In this document: positions 1-12,363 of the stretch, one piece after another | Position numbering within the stretch: position 1 is the stretch's first letter | How the letters are laid out: every line of letters starts with the position of its first letter | NCBI GenBank assembly: GCA_002633025.1 | Contig: NMRB01002225.1 | Coordinates: 36,332 to 100,331 of the forward strand | From: Notospermus geniculatus | Lineage: Eukaryota; Nemertea; Pilidiophora; Heteronemertea; Lineidae | Direction of reading: 5' to 3' | DNA length: 64,000 nucleotides | Made by a program: the position numbers and the translations under genes | The notes under the pieces: generated by a model | Told to the model about the DNA's origin: nothing | Database searches by the model: none | Seen by the model: only the letters and a program-made list of their open reading frames with translations

Positions 1-147
1 TCACTGATCTTCCAAAGAAGCATTTGTCGCAAACAAGTCAACAAAAAGTAAAAAAACTGAAAAATGTTCAGTCGCTTCTCTGGTCGCAAGGCCGGTCGCC
101 TACAAAATCGCTCGAAAAAATCGCTAGTGTGCGGAGCCCTTTAGGTT
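1..147. mobile_element. Partial MITE (GGGCTCCGCA family), cut by window edge
   Basis: The stretch ends in TGCGGAGCCCTTTA and contains several short GTCGC/GCGAC-type repeats (GTCGCAAG, GGTCGCC, AATCGCT). The same terminal sequence and internal motifs occur in the complete element at 59350-59599, so this is the right part of a second copy whose left end lies outside the window. No coding signal is seen. Confidence 0.6.
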
Positions 148-650
148 CGATGAATATAACAACTTGCATGTCGTCAAGTCTGCGGTTGCCCGGATTATAG
201 GTTGTTCCTAAATTCATTCAATGACATTTCTTCCCTCAACGCATGCAGGAAACCTACATGGATTCAAAAACGTATTGGGGGAAGAGACTCCCGAGCTTCA
301 ATAATTTTTTCAATAGCTTATAATCAGAGAGGGTCAGGAGCGGCCCTACGGAGGTTATTTTCATATGAATTACTACTCATGGATGTATTGTCATAGTGTG
401 TCTTCACTAAAACTGCTCTCATATCTACACCTTTTGAGATATTTCGAAAATACTTTTTGCATCGGATAACTGTCATCAACACGGAGGGCTGTACGGAGGG
501 ATTTTTCAAATAAATGGTTTTCCCCAAAGATATCACCAAAAAATCATGTTTTCACCATTTTGGGCAACTAAATTAGCCAATTAAAGCTAGCAGGGGATGA
601 ATTTTGAGAAATCCCTCTTTGCAGCCCTCGGGGCAACTTCGATACACATT

Positions 651-1332
651 GGCCCGTATGCACCAACATCAGATTAGCCCCAATTCGGCTTAAGTCCATT
701 GCACCAATCATAGTTGATCCAGAAGTTGGGCTTAAGCTCTTGCAAAGTTTAAACCACCCAAGGGGTAGGTTTAAGTTATGGATTAAGGCTGTTCGCTCAT
801 CTGACAGTGAACTTCCGGGTTGGAAACATGGAGTTTCTTGACTAGCGTGACGAAATGGACATGGTGGATTGCCCAGGACGGGTTGTTAAGGAGAAATTTA
901 AAAAACCGGTACAGGTTTACCAAGGTCAATGCTTGTGGATTCTGGTCTAATTGAATATGAGATTGCTCCATCATCTGATCGCAACAATCCAATCTCAGCA
1001 ATCAACAGATTATTGCAGGTTTCACGTGCCATTGCAAGACACCAACAACCTCAGATAAGCCATAACTTAAGCTCGAGCTCAAATTGGATCACAAGTGTCC
1101 CGTAGGTCATTGTGTGTGTATCGCAGACAAAAGCCTGCACAATAAAATCATGCAATCAGCATTTGGAAGACCTCAGACTTCAGGCTTAAGCTATAGTTCA
1201 GCTCATCTAAAGCTTATCTTTGGCTCAAATGTGTTGCGGATCAATTTGTGATTAGCCGAATAAGAGCTTAAGTTATGGATCAGTTGAGCTGTAGCTTAAA
1301 CCCAAATTCGGATCAGTTGGTGCATACGGGCC
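651..1332. mobile_element. Harbinger-type non-autonomous element, 682 bp
   Basis: It starts GGCCCGTATGCACCAAC and ends in the reverse complement, GTTGGTGCATACGGGCC. It is flanked by ATT on both sides (648-650 and 1333-1335), a 3-bp target duplication. GC-rich termini with a 3-bp duplication are typical of PIF/Harbinger. No transposase ORF is visible inside; the interior repeats TAAGCT/AGCTTA motifs. Confidence 0.65.
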
Positions 1333-1602
1333 ATTGTGTCCAAAGACAGGCCTCTCAAACCTAATTGCATGCAGGTGGCGTCAAAGCTAGTGAAATATAA
1401 AGGGTAGAAATTAACCTTCGTTAATTAGTGAAACTGTACTTAATATCATGTTGCTTTTTACATGAATCGACAGATAAGAGATAAATTCATCATAGAAAGG
1501 CAAGAAAACCATGACGGTTCCCAATGCCCTCGATTTATGCAGCATTGATTTCCATGATCCCAAAATTTTCGCTTATGTATCGGTACTGTAGACCTTAAAG
1601 CC

Positions 1603-1752
1603 GCCCATACACGGCGCAATATTATTGCACAATATGGGGCCCAAATGGGTGGTCGTGTGCTTTTCGCATGATGGGTAGAAGAAAGATTGGCAATAATATT
1701 GCCCATTGTGATCCTCATATTGTGCAATAATATTGATCGTGTATGGGCCGCT
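1603..1752. mobile_element. Short MITE with AAGCGGCCCATACACG ends
   Basis: Left end AAGCCGCCCATACACG and right end CGTGTATGGGCCGCTT are near-perfect inverted repeats, followed inward by mirrored ATATTATTGCACAATAT blocks. The ORFs that cross it are by-products of the repeat. Confidence 0.6.
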
Positions 1753-1854
1753 TATTGAAGAAGCGAGGATTAGGGGGGGGGACGCAGGCGGCGCACGCCC
1801 CCCCCCTTAAATCCGCACACCAGTGTTTTTTCAGTAACTGCATTTTAGCTCCTA

Positions 1855-2160
1855 CGGTGCACAGAAAGAAAAAAACGATCTCATCTCGAGGCAAAATGAC
1901 TCTCCAACTCTTGTCCCTAAAATGAGTTTCTTTTGCAACTCGAATAGGCTCAAAATGAGTAGACTTTGTCTCCACTTCAGAATGAGACTCCAGTTGCACT
2001 TATCTCCAGTCGATGCAATAGCCCTTTATGGGGCTCCAGCCGAAGAAAACTGGTACTCATGCTGTATTCGAGTAGCAAAGAAACTCATTTAAGGGACAAA
2101 ATAGTAAGCTGAAGACTCACTTTATCTCGAATTGAGATCGATTTTTTTTCTGCGTGACAG
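1855..2160. mobile_element. MITE, ~300 bp, with CGATCTCATCTCGAG-type arms
   Basis: The left arm (GCACAGAAAGAAAAAAACGA then TCTCATCTCGAG) is mirrored by the right arm (CTCGAATTGAGATCGA, a T-run, then CTGCGTGAC). The interior carries repeated AAATGAGT/GAGACTC words. No coding function is seen. Confidence 0.5.
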
Positions 2161-2327
2161 GTTCCGGCGCGATCCTAAAGAGGTGGTAGTTTGGCGCCAC
2201 TGACAGCTGCCCACGCCGCTCTAATTACACAATGACATAACAGCCACACCTTTTCGCGCTAACGTTTTTGTGTGTATTTTCCCATGATTTATGTTTCTTG
2301 TGCTTGGCATCGGACTTTCTCAACCTG

Positions 2328-2935
2328 AGATGCCGGGAAATCGCGTCTCAGCGATTCTAATTTTCAACATTTTCCTGCGGGAGGACCCTCAGACGGCCCG
2401 CCAGGTCCGTGCCAACGCCGCCAATGACCGAAGCGCGAGGCCAGTGGCCTCTACCTTCAGAACCACCCCTCGCGAAAATCCTGGATCGGCCCCTGCGTCA
2501 TAAGTCGTTCTCGGGTCTCGATGCTTCTTTTTTTGAATATGATTACCTTCCTGTTAACTGTGTTGATGCTTCTTTTAAAAGTATTATATGTATGTCAAAT
2601 TTTGGAACGTGTTTGTTCGCTTTCGTGTGGGCTGCCGTCTTGATCCCTCAGCACAGTCAGTACCGGTAGTGTATTTTAATACACTACTGACTGTAGTTAA
2701 AATTCGCAATGTTCACTGGTTTATTATCATCAGAAGGCGGTTTTCCAAGCACCGACGGGGCCTAGATTTGTGTTTCGAAATGCCGGGAAATCGCGTTTCA
2801 GGGCTTCTAAGATTTCAGTCCCCCCCCCCCGCGCTGGAGACGCGCCTACGGCGCGTATATGGCAACGGCTTCGCCGCCCCCGATATCTGCGCCCCCTTTC
2901 GTCAAATCCTGGATCCGCCCTTGATTAATAATTAG
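2328..2935. repeat. Two related repeat fragments (ATGCCGGGAAATCGCGT)
   Basis: ATGCCGGGAAATCGCGT followed by TCAG and TTCTAA occurs near 2330 and again near 2780. Each is followed by a CCTGGATC[CG]GCCC-like segment resembling the end of the CAGGGGCGGATC element at 13255-13963. Between them (near 2660-2700) is a small palindrome around TGTATTTTAATACA. These look like degraded DNA-element ends; the ORFs across them show no domain. Confidence 0.4.
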
Positions 2936-3131
2936 CTGAAAGTGCATCCAAGAAAATATTCGCACTGCACACACAGCAGTTAGCTATGCAAATAAACAGT
3001 TCGGCACGCAGTATTTAACATTTAACATCGCGGCATCGCATCCTGCTGAGAGATTACACACATGTTGCTCAGTATTATCAAAAATATATTACCGGTCCTG
3101 ATGATGTAAGCATTGATATTCAAAAACTTAC

Positions 3132-6100
3132 ATTAGTATCGCAATCGTTAGTGGCACGAAGACACTGCCAGAGAAGAATGCAAGGTGTTGCCAATCACGA
3201 AGGAGATAAGCCGCTAAGGCAGCAAGACTGCACCCGACGTTCCATATACTGAGTGCTCCGCAGGTTGACCGCCACTTAGGGCCGATGTACTCCAACGGTA
3301 GGATATAAGTCATGCACATGGTAGCCCCTGCAAGAAGAATTTCGGTAGGACAATTCAGAATCTGCGACCTACCTCAATGCAAATACAGCGCACGTCCTGA
3401 CAACATGCTCTTCCTCCACCTAGGCTGACTTCGATTTGTCAACTCGGGTTACTCGAGTCACCCGGGTATAAATCGAAGTCACTCGAGTTAGGAGGGTTGC
3501 CGAACTGTGTAACAAAGATGGCGTCCGATCTACCCGTCTGAACCAACCCTCGATGGTCCGTGGGTAGCAAGAGTTGCTACCCTTCAAAATGGCTGCCAAT
3601 ATGGCGGACGTCAGTAAAAATACACAAACTGCTTTTCATTTGAGTCGAAATTGTCCAAAACTCACACCTTTTGAGATGAGAAAGTGGGTTGGGAAGTCCT
3701 ACAAGATGAATTGAGGGACCGCTGTGGCGGAATGGACAACAACAACGAACCTAGTTCACCGGTTGCCACAGGTGGCGCATTGCAACTTCGATTTGGAACT
3801 CGGGTTACCCACATATCAGAAAGTTTGTCCCAGTTTGTTTCATGTGCCAGCGGCTAAAAATAGCACACGATGACGCGGCGTTAGCTTGGCTGAAAGGGTA
3901 AATGTCGTCCTGGGTATATACAAAGATTACCCAGGATCTCAATCTTCACTAAAACAACACCCTGGGTGTAGTTTCGGTAGCCGAACATCACCCAGCATGC
4001 GCAATCGGTGCCTAGGAACGAATCCTATTTGGAAATCCCGTGGAATCTCGCGGTCTGGCGCCGCGGTACATGTTCAGTGTAGCTGTTCTTGACATTCTTC
4101 AGGCTGTCACGTGACCACGGGCGCGACAACCTTGAATCCAGGCGTCATACTACGATGCTGGGTGATGTTCGGCTACCGAAACTACACCCAGGGTATTATT
4201 TTAGTGAAGATTGAGATCCTGGGTAATCTTTGTATATACCCAGGACGACATTTACCCTTTCAGCGTTAGCTTGAGGTGGGCCGTTCCATTAGCTTGAGAG
4301 GCAAATGGGTCTGATCATGCTGATGAGTATCCAGGTTCAGAAGTTTGGATTTTAGGGGAAGATTAGAATGGACAGAATCCTACATTTAGGCCACGCGACA
4401 CAAAAGTTATATTGAACTGGCAGTACAAAGTGTTTGATGAATACCTGTCATACCTTAACACGATGCTGCCACTTGGGTGGTGGGCTTGGTATTTGTGACC
4501 GTTGACACAATATTGAATAGGCCAATGAGATGATGGTCTTTGAAAGGTCATAGGGTAAATATTAAATATTCAAGAACTGCTTCTGATGGTTGGACAGCGT
4601 GCTCCAGGCCGGCGAACATGGCGAAAAGGCGGGAATTCCCAAGGAAACCCCCTCTTTTTTGCAAAAATCGACCACTTTGGAATCAAAATGACACATCAGT
4701 CCACTGATTCGTTCGTTCTCTGATAATGAAATGAGAATTATTACATTGTCATCTTACGTTATTGACTTTTGATGGTGTACTTTCTCAGCCCGTGCAGACA
4801 TAGACAGCGGATTTTAATCGTGACTTTCGGTCACTTTCATTGAAACTACATTGCGCCTGTCTCTGCCGCTAGATGGCGACGCTGTACGATCTCGTAAATG
4901 AAACAAACTTTCGGATATGGTGCGCATGCGCATTGCGTTGAATTTACGTCATAACCGGTGGCAATTTTTCTAACGCGGGTGACCCGAGTTGACAAATCGA
5001 AGTCAGCCTTGTGGTCAAGTCAAAGGATTGGTACCAAAATAACCGTGAAATATGTTAATATACCATTCTACAATGCATCATCTTGGCTACCAAGGGTTGT
5101 GACATCGCTCCCCCTCGCGACTACGCTCGCACGAACCCTTTCGCAGTCTTCACCTGTATTTCACTGGCTGTTCTGTTACTAGTGTCACCCCTCCGTTCAA
5201 ATATGCATTTGGTACTACCGTATCACATTTAGTGTTTTTATTTCAAATAGATATGTCATTATATTGTGTTCACTGACTTTCTTATCATTTCGGAATTGCT
5301 AGGCTACTTATCCTTATTTTTAACATTAGGCCGAATTGGCAGAAATCCCCGATACCAGGAAATCCCCCTCCCATACGACTGATGGAAGAGCGAGCTTGGC
5401 AAGTACAATTAGCGCCGACTGGTACAATTCACTTGCTGCTTCCCACTTTTGTACACATGAGTACATTCTTTCCATCAATAACAGTATTCCTTGCTTGTTG
5501 TTGCAGCAGACATTGTCACGACAGGTAGCGCTCGTACCTCACACTGACCTGTCACCGCGCGCAAGGCATCATGGGACATGTTGGGACTACTTGCTGCATT
5601 TTCAAGATGGCGGGGATTCCTCGCTTCGGGTTTAAAAATTGCAGAATCTCCTCAAATAGGCCTACCTAGGATAGGTATATCCGTGTGTGGGTATCACATT
5701 GTCCGTCATGATTATGACATACATAGGCCTATATTGTGTGAGATATCTGTACATGTCATGTTAGCCACTGACAGCTACGTTAGTAGTGCGTCGTCACACT
5801 ACAGTACACTATGTCTACACACAGTGACAGTGAATAGCGCTGCTGCCGTAGTCATAATCCGATTATCATCATCCTTTTCTTCTCAACAATGTCATGTATG
5901 TGACAATTTCTCATCAGAAATAAAAAAACCAGTCAACTATTTGCAAAGTCTGCAAGAATAAGCCTCATATCGCTATTTTCTTAGGATTTACTTTCGTGGC
6001 ACAGTAGATCACGTGATTACTGAGTTCAGGCGGTGATGTGTCCGCGTATTACTTTTTACGCCAAATTCGGCGTGCTGCGGCTCGTGCGGACACAGGTTGG

Positions 6101-8625
6101 TGCGTGCATATCCAGCGCCGCCTAGCGCCGACCTGTGAGACACAATGTTGAAGCAGATTCAAACTTTAAATCCGGAACATTAGCCCTTGAAGTCGCGAAT
6201 CGCTCGCTGCCATGCTGCAGCATTCGCCATGTTTTCTGTTACCTCGTTCCCAGTTGCTACGCAAGTAGATTGTACTACTGAAGAGTCAGTAGGTATCATG
6301 CCAAAACCTGAAGGCGAGGGCTCTGATTGGTACATTGATTTCCCGATGTGGGTCAATACAGGAATTCTATGCGAAAGCTTCCAGGGGTAGTGGCGTAGTC
6401 TTTATGACGTAGCCAATACACGTGGATTCCAGGATGCGATGCATCAAAGCTTTCCACTCTTTATTTCTTTGGAACACTTTTATCATTCTCTTACCATAGA
6501 ATACGCCAGTGGAAAATCGCAATGCAGCGTACATCTGCCAGTTGATGCTGAAGCCGACCATGGTCTGTAGGAACAGTAAGAGACAGATGGAAACCCGTAG
6601 GACCTTCTGGCGACCGTAGAGGTCAGCGAGTTGGGCAGTCCCTAGTGAACCGATGAGTACGCCGAACATGAGAATAGAGGAGGTCAACTTCGGGATGTAT
6701 TTTTTATCACACACCAGGTCCCACTGCAAATGAACGATCAAAAGGTGAGTTTGCAATGGAATAAAATGCAGAGAGCGCATGATCACATGGTTCATCTATG
6801 CTATGACACGGTGTACCGAAAGTGAACCAAATCCTACAAAACAAGAAAAGGACATCGGAGCGATGTCAATGGTTTCCAATGATAAGTTTACTACTCTAGA
6901 GCTAGTTATCTGTGACCTTGACCTCTGACCTTGAGAAGTATTGCGTAACTGGAACAGGGATCCTTGATTAAACAAATAGGGGATGGTTAATGCAGGCTTC
7001 TAATTAGTTTTCCCCTGAAAATCTGAGTAGATTTGCACTTTAGAACTGTTTGACCTTGACCTTGACCTCTGACCTTCAAGGTCATTGTGTAATCTGAAAG
7101 CTCATCCTTGATAACCTAGGTGTAGACGAAGGTTTTAGGCTTCCACCATCACCAGGTTCTGTCTCATGTTATTTGTGATGGTTGGCTGTGACCTTGACCT
7201 CTGACCTTGAGAAGTATTGCATAACTGGGACAGGATCCCTGATTAAACCTATCGGGGATGGTAAATTCAGGCTTCTAATTCGTTTTTTCCTGAAATTCCG
7301 AGGAGATTTGCGCTTAAGAACTGTTTGACCTTGACCTTGACCTCTGACCTTCAAGGTCATTGCGTAATCTGAAAGCTCATCCTTGATAACCTAGGTGTAG
7401 GTGAAGGTTTTAGGTCTCTACCATCACCAGATTCTGACTTATGTCATGTTATCAAATTTGAATATCAAATCTCACCACGATATCAGCAAATATCATGCGA
7501 CCGAGCAGGTGCAAACTGAAAATTTCAGTTGCAATAACATCCGTGGATGAGCAATGATGTTGTGATACCAGTTTCAAGTCACTTACTGTGGCAGATCTCC
7601 CGATATGTCAAAATATCAAATTTGATATATCAATATCATTATGATGCTGACACTGGAGAATAAATTTGTTGATGCCAGTATCTTGCCAAGGGCCATAAAC
7701 ATAGGGAAGGAACTTGTTGCTAGTGCTCTACCTGGCGTCGGAGACAAGTTATTCAAGAAACAAAAGTGTGACAGACAAAATCTCAACTTTTGATATGTCA
7801 ATTTCACCATGAACCAGGTATCGGAGACTGGAAATTTTCATTCCATCTTGTAGCTCAGGTCATGAAACCTGGGGGTAGGTCACATTTCCAGGTCTGTAGC
7901 TCTTGCAGGAACAAAGTTACAGGTGTGACAGACTGAACAGACAGACAGACACACACACAGACACACACACACACACACACACAGACAGACAGACACCACG
8001 ACCAAACACTATATGGTTTCCGATCTTGAGATCGGAAACCATAATTATGTGCCAGGCCTATATTGTGTGGTAGAAGTAGGCCCCCGTGCATGAAAGAACT
8101 AGAAAGAAAGAATTCTCCCTGTGGAACTCCAGTGACTTTCCTGCAGACACTCACTTCACGAGTACCGCATCCAGTATTTCACCTGCATGACAAAGACCGA
8201 CATACCTTTGTTACAATACTTGTGTAGTCCTTATCGAAATCGAACCTGATACATCTCGATCCGTTGTATTCGCAAGTCTTTACAAATGTCTCAGTTTGAA
8301 GCGACGTGTTCAACACGTCAGTGGTGGTGATCTCTTCAAATTCGGCGCAGCGCCATCGTGGGGTCGCTGGCCCGAATACTATGTACATCATGACCGTGGC
8401 ATGCATGACATCTGTTGCAGTCAGGAGACAAAAGATGAGGCCCTGATATCGCCCAAAGTGACCCAGAGTGTCCAACAAGGTCTCAAATGTTGGCTCTTTC
8501 TGGTCTTCCCTAATTTCTCCCGTATTATTCCCATCACGTTCGTTTTGGTTTCCTGTTTGTCCTTGCCTCTGATCAGATATTTCATCTTGGGCTCCTAAAC
8601 ATGGCTCTTGAGCGTTGTCGTCCAT
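3132..8625 (-). CDS. SLC22-family organic ion transporter, 5' three coding exons
   Basis: Major-facilitator transporter of the plasma membrane moving organic cations, anions or zwitterions; the substrate cannot be predicted. Coding exons, read right to left: 8625-8206 (start codon at 8625, donor GTATGT), 6723-6495 and 3327-3132, with intron phases 0, 1 and 2 that join without a break. Exon 1 holds a polar N-terminus, TM1 and the large first extracellular loop with three cysteines and NTS and NGS glycosylation sites. Exon 2 starts WDLVC, the family's loop end, then two membrane segments with the signature ADLYGRQ between them. Exon 3 has the conserved LEYIGPKWR and AYLLRDW blocks. The remaining half (PESPRW region, TM7-12) is not found in 1-3130, so the gene leaves the window. 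A cag acceptor 19 bases before the start codon suggests a 5' non-coding exon. Family call firm, subfamily unknown. Confidence 0.85.
3423..5008. mobile_element. Non-autonomous DNA element with GGCTGACTTCGATTTG ends
   Basis: GGCTGACTTCGATTTGTCAA starts at 3423 and its reverse complement ends at 5008, continuing inward as AACTCGGGT/ACCCGAGTT. It lies upstream of SLC22 exon 3, inside the intron, and holds the smaller MITE at 3889-4264. No transposase ORF is seen. Confidence 0.5.
3889..4264. mobile_element. MITE family M9, copy 1 (9-bp target duplication)
   Basis: Long inverted arms of about 110 bp begin GCTGAAAGGGTAAATGTCGT and continue CCTGGGTATATAC. Exact 9-bp direct repeats GTTAGCTTG flank it at 3880-3888 and 4265-4273. 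Long arms with a 9-bp duplication are Mutator-like features. A second family member is at 49183-49497. Confidence 0.75.
6890..7440. repeat. Two ~275-bp repeats rich in nuclear-receptor half-sites
   Basis: Two direct repeats (about 6895-7165 and 7170-7440) lie in the first coding intron of the SLC22 gene. Each carries TGACCTTGACCTCTGACC-type runs and an exact TCAAGGTCA (7076-7084 and 7351-7359). TCAAGGTCA is the extended half-site bound by ERR/FTZ-F1-type receptors; whether it is used here is unknown. Confidence 0.6.
7924..7995. repeat. CA/CAGA microsatellite
   Basis: Alternating ACAC and ACAGAC units without interruption, in the SLC22 first coding intron. Confidence 0.9.
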
Positions 8626-9261
8626 ATTTGGTGTGGTTTCAGTCTGCAGCGAGAAATATTACTACAGTGTAGTTCAGTCCATCTGTGAAATATATCACTG
8701 AACCCTGAACAAATTGCCCCAAAAGGTTTTTTGATGGTTTCTGGTTCTCTGAGTACCGGTAATGCTTTTTAACATACTAAAAGTTGACACCCGATGGGTA
8801 CCCGGAAAGGGGTCAAATTTTGGAAATTCAATATGGCCTTCATGTGAAATTTCAATGTACACAAAACTTTTTTTCTGCTTCATTTTAGACCACATAAATG
8901 TATTACCAACAGATACAAATAAGCCCATTGTCAATCTAATAGACAGGTTTTCATGTCAGGGGGTCTCTGGGACGTACAATGACGTATATGACGTCATAAT
9001 ACACGTTGGTAAGCATGTCCCAGGGATTTTTCGAATTTTTCGGTTCAGAATGAACTTATTTTATACTTTTCTACTGCAGAATAATTTGCAGACAGATCAA
9101 AAGTCAATTTATGACATGAGTTCATTCAATACCCAATCTAATTGTCTTTACGAATCATCCTCCTCCCATTGATCGTCATCGGCAGGAGTGCACTGGACAT
9201 GCTGGAGGCCATATCTTCTGCAAGTACACCGTACTGTCTGACAGCCTGCAGAACAGTTAGC

Positions 9262-9328
9262 TCCTAAAAAACTTCTCCAAATGATACTTTGTATTACAAA
9301 GTATCATTTGGAGAAGTTTTTTTATGAG
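9262..9328. mobile_element. Near-perfect hairpin, ~62 bp
   Basis: AACTTCTCCAAATGATACTT is followed after a few bases by its exact reverse complement, with A and T runs at the outer ends. It is a minimal foldback element; nothing indicates a transcribed RNA. Confidence 0.6.
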
Positions 9329-9619
9329 CTGGATCCCCCTGCATGGCAACAGGTACAAGCCAGTTGTTCTCATTTCTCCAGCCCCAATCAGTCGGACACA
9401 TCCCATCGTCTTTACCCATCCATAAAGTGTTTTTCACATTGAACTGGCCAAAGGTACTTGACCTCTTGTCACTAATTAAACTGTAATGGTGTGATCACAA
9501 ATAATAATGTTACATAACCCTCGGCAGTCAGTGTCATGGTTGACCAGCTTTGGCTGACACCATGAAAGAGCTATAATCTGTTTTCAAGTCAGTGTTGTGC
9601 AACACCAGTGTCTCCCAAA

Positions 9620-10090
9620 ATGTCTCTCAGGTTGTTGATATCATAAACAGTGATAAACCTTTTTGTTTTTTGTGCTTAATTTGTCTGATCGGAAGTAAAG
9701 CCCCTCATTTGGCACCTCAACATGATACAAGAGCAGAGCAAGGAGGTCGGTATCCTCACCAACTAGCGTATATAGCAGAGGTCTTTTGGGAGTGTCCAGC
9801 AGCTGACATAACAATGTCCACATCAACATCACCATTGCTTTTACTACCTCGCATCCTTTTTCTTACAGACTTTCAGCGATAAGGTCCACCATTCTCTGCA
9901 TATTGCTGGCTCGAGCAAGAAATGTTTCCCCTGAGAAGATGGATGATGGTGTGAACTTAACCTCTGGTCCACTGTTCCCTCGTCTTTGGTGCGTGTTATC
10001 CTTTATGGATGGGGTTTCTCCGTAGCCATCAAATACAACAAACCGTTGCTTTGTCATAATGTTTGATGGTAAAAGTAGCAGAGTTAGCAA
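9620..10090 (-). pseudogene. Broken PIN/asteroid-like repetitive gene fragment
   Basis: Minus-strand frames show, in order, VVFDGYGETPSIKDNTHQRR and a following segment ending MVDLIAESL (10090-9863), then after frame breaks DVDIVMSAAGHSQ and LVGEDTDLLALLLYHVE with GLYFRSDK (about 9835-9640). This order (FDGY, later GEDTDLL with acidic residues) matches a high-copy family of uncharacterised animal proteins related to asteroid/XPG-type PIN nucleases. Stops and frameshifts make this copy non-functional. The family link is from recognition, not a search. Confidence 0.5.
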
Positions 10091-10250
10091 ATTGTGATGC
10101 TGATGTGGACATTGTTATGTCAGCTGTTGGACACTCCCAAAATACCTCTACTTCGCTAGTTGGTGAGGATACCGACCTCCTTGCTCTGCTCCTGTATCAT
10201 GTTGAGGTGCAAAATAAGGGGCTTTACTTCCGATCAGACAAATGAAGCAT
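10080..10250 (+). pseudogene. Inverted second copy of the PIN-like fragment
   Basis: The reading DADVDIVMSAVGHSQ then LVGEDTDLLALLLYHVEVQ with GLYFRSDK repeats, on the opposite strand, the segment encoded at 9683-9842. The two arms are about 90 percent identical by eye and enclose the upstream part of the same gene, so the locus is a partial inverted duplication. Confidence 0.5.
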
Positions 10251-10329
10251 AAAGAACAAAAAGGTTTATGATATCAACTACCTGAGAGACATTTTGGGAG
10301 ACAGTACCTGTAATCAACTGTTATTTCTG

Positions 10330-11560
10330 CATTTATATCGGGTGGCCCCCCAAAAAAACTGGAACACAACTTATCAGCCCATAACTTTTGCACTTTTTTA
10401 TCAAATGTCATGGTATTTCATATGTGATATGAGGCTGTTAATTGAGGCTTGTGGTGAAAATTTCAGGTAAATATCTCAAGGCATTACAAAAATACAGCAA
10501 TTTTAAAATGAGGAGTCAACATCTGCTGTGCCGGAATCATGCAATTATCCTGGTTCCAGACTTGAAAGTGATGGCGCCGCTATGTCCGACATTTGCGAGT
10601 CAATTCATAATTCCTGCCAAACAGGTGGACAGTGAGAGACTTTTGCATTCATTTCATTACATCAACCGCTCAGAAGAACAGTGTACATGGTGTACCGTTT
10701 AGCATCGTGATTAGTGATGATCGGGAGGCTTTTAATTCTGATATTTAGATAGCCAGATACTAAAACACACTGATAACGAAACGATTCCAACATTACCGGT
10801 ATCGGTTGTTGGTCACATGATCATCAAAATGGCAGCGCCCGTGACCTGGTTTTTCTGCCCATAAAAATCGCCAGTCGGCAACAACCATAACAGCTGATAT
10901 AAAAGGAATACCCGTAAAGTGAACGTCACGTCTGCTTCCTTGAAAACATAGTTATAGCCATCAGTCTATCTTGGGTTCAAATCGAAGAGTAATCCACACT
11001 TTTTATGTCTCGAAGTTGCCTCTAAGAAAATTTCCTGATTCTCAGCCACCATTTTGTTTGTACGGTATCACATGACTACACAAAGCAATCTCGCGCAAAA
11101 CGGCCGAACGTCCTGTACACCAGGCTCATGTGAAAATGATTCAGTGGAGAGCGAGACTGATCTTGATATTGCATCACTTATAAAAATAGAAAAAACAACA
11201 ATGCGCATGCGTGACCATGAATATCCTCCAATTTTTAAGGCAAAATTGCTTTAAGCAACAAAATTGACGAAGCATATAAAGAGTGACGAAGAAGCGAAAC
11301 CGAATACTTTTATTATGTGCTCATACTGCATGAATACAGTCATGATTTGAAAGCTAGATTCTGAGTACAAATGATGTGCAGGTTTCGAGAATACCAAAAG
11401 TGTACCAAAGTTTAGTGAGGAGACTTGGCAGCTCCCCAATAGGCTATAGTAATAAAAGAGTAGAACAAGTTACTTGCTTTAACCAGTATAATTTGAGCAT
11501 GAGAAGTGGAGTGCTACTGTCTTCTGTCAAGCCACTGCAATGGGGCGGCACTGATAAACA
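10330..11560. other. No supported gene
   Basis: Short ORFs only. GGTGGCCCCCCAAAAAAAC near 10339 looks like a transposon terminus. I see no conserved protein motif or clear splice-bounded exon. Confidence 0.4.
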
Positions 11561-11562
11561 AT

Positions 11563-11956
11563 AGACAGGATTAGCACCTTTCCGACTCCAACTACGAGAA
11601 CGAATTGCAGTCCGCTGTCGTCATCCCAGATAAAAACGATTTGATAGACGTTTGCAAATCGTAAAATGCCGTAACTTCGTGGCAGAATAATTTTGACTCG
11701 TAATCGGAAGTGCACCTAAATCGCAAATATCATAGTCGTATTTCAAGTCGTAACGACCAGGATTACGAGTTCAATATTCATAATTTATCCGTATTTCCGA
11801 TTTATAATGCCAAATTTTTCTGCCTTCAATATATGGTGTTTGATGAATTGAAAACGTCTACCAACTCGTTTTAATCAAGGATGTCCACAGCGGACTGCAA
11901 TTCGTTCTCGTAGTTGAAGTCGGTGTCGGGAATCGGAAAGGTGCTAATCTTGTCTA
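11563..11956. mobile_element. MITE, ~394 bp, AGACAGGATTAGCACC ends
   Basis: The left arm AGACAGGATTAGCACCTTTC is mirrored by GAAAGGTGCTAATCTTGTCT on the right. Homology extends inward over the block containing GAACGAATTGCAGTCCGCTG. No target duplication can be fixed with certainty. Confidence 0.6.
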
Positions 11957-12061
11957 ATAAAACGGGCACCGTCTCCCACTGCTTAATCACAAGATAATTA
12001 AACCCTTCCAAACTTTTCAGCCTTTGCGATTGATTATTGTGGAAATATTCTAACACTACAA

Positions 12062-12180
12062 TTTGAGCTTGGCTCTCAGATTAGTTCTTGGCTCTTAAAT
12101 TATGTTCTGGCTCTTGGCTCTTTTCTCTCGGCTCTTGGCTCGGGGCTCTCGACTCTCTGGCTCTCAGCTCTCAGATTAGG
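12062..12180. repeat. GGCTCT simple repeat
   Basis: Imperfect repeats of GGCTCT(TGGCTCT/CGGCTCT). Low complexity with no coding meaning. Confidence 0.8.
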
Positions 12181-12363
12181 GTGTTCCGTCTTTATCACGT
12201 TGAACTCTTCGTGTGAATTTTGACCAGCTACATGTATGACGTGTATACCGCGTGATTCTGACTTTCCAAAAGAAGTGATTTCCACGCGTTTTTATGACGT
12301 GATTTCTACGTGCTCATAGACGTCTGATCCACGTGGTTTTCTGGTATGATTGCTTACCATGCA

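Noticed and set aside
7924-7995. CRISPR-like array from regular short repeats
   Set aside because: Simple CA/CAGA microsatellite in a eukaryotic intron; no spacers.
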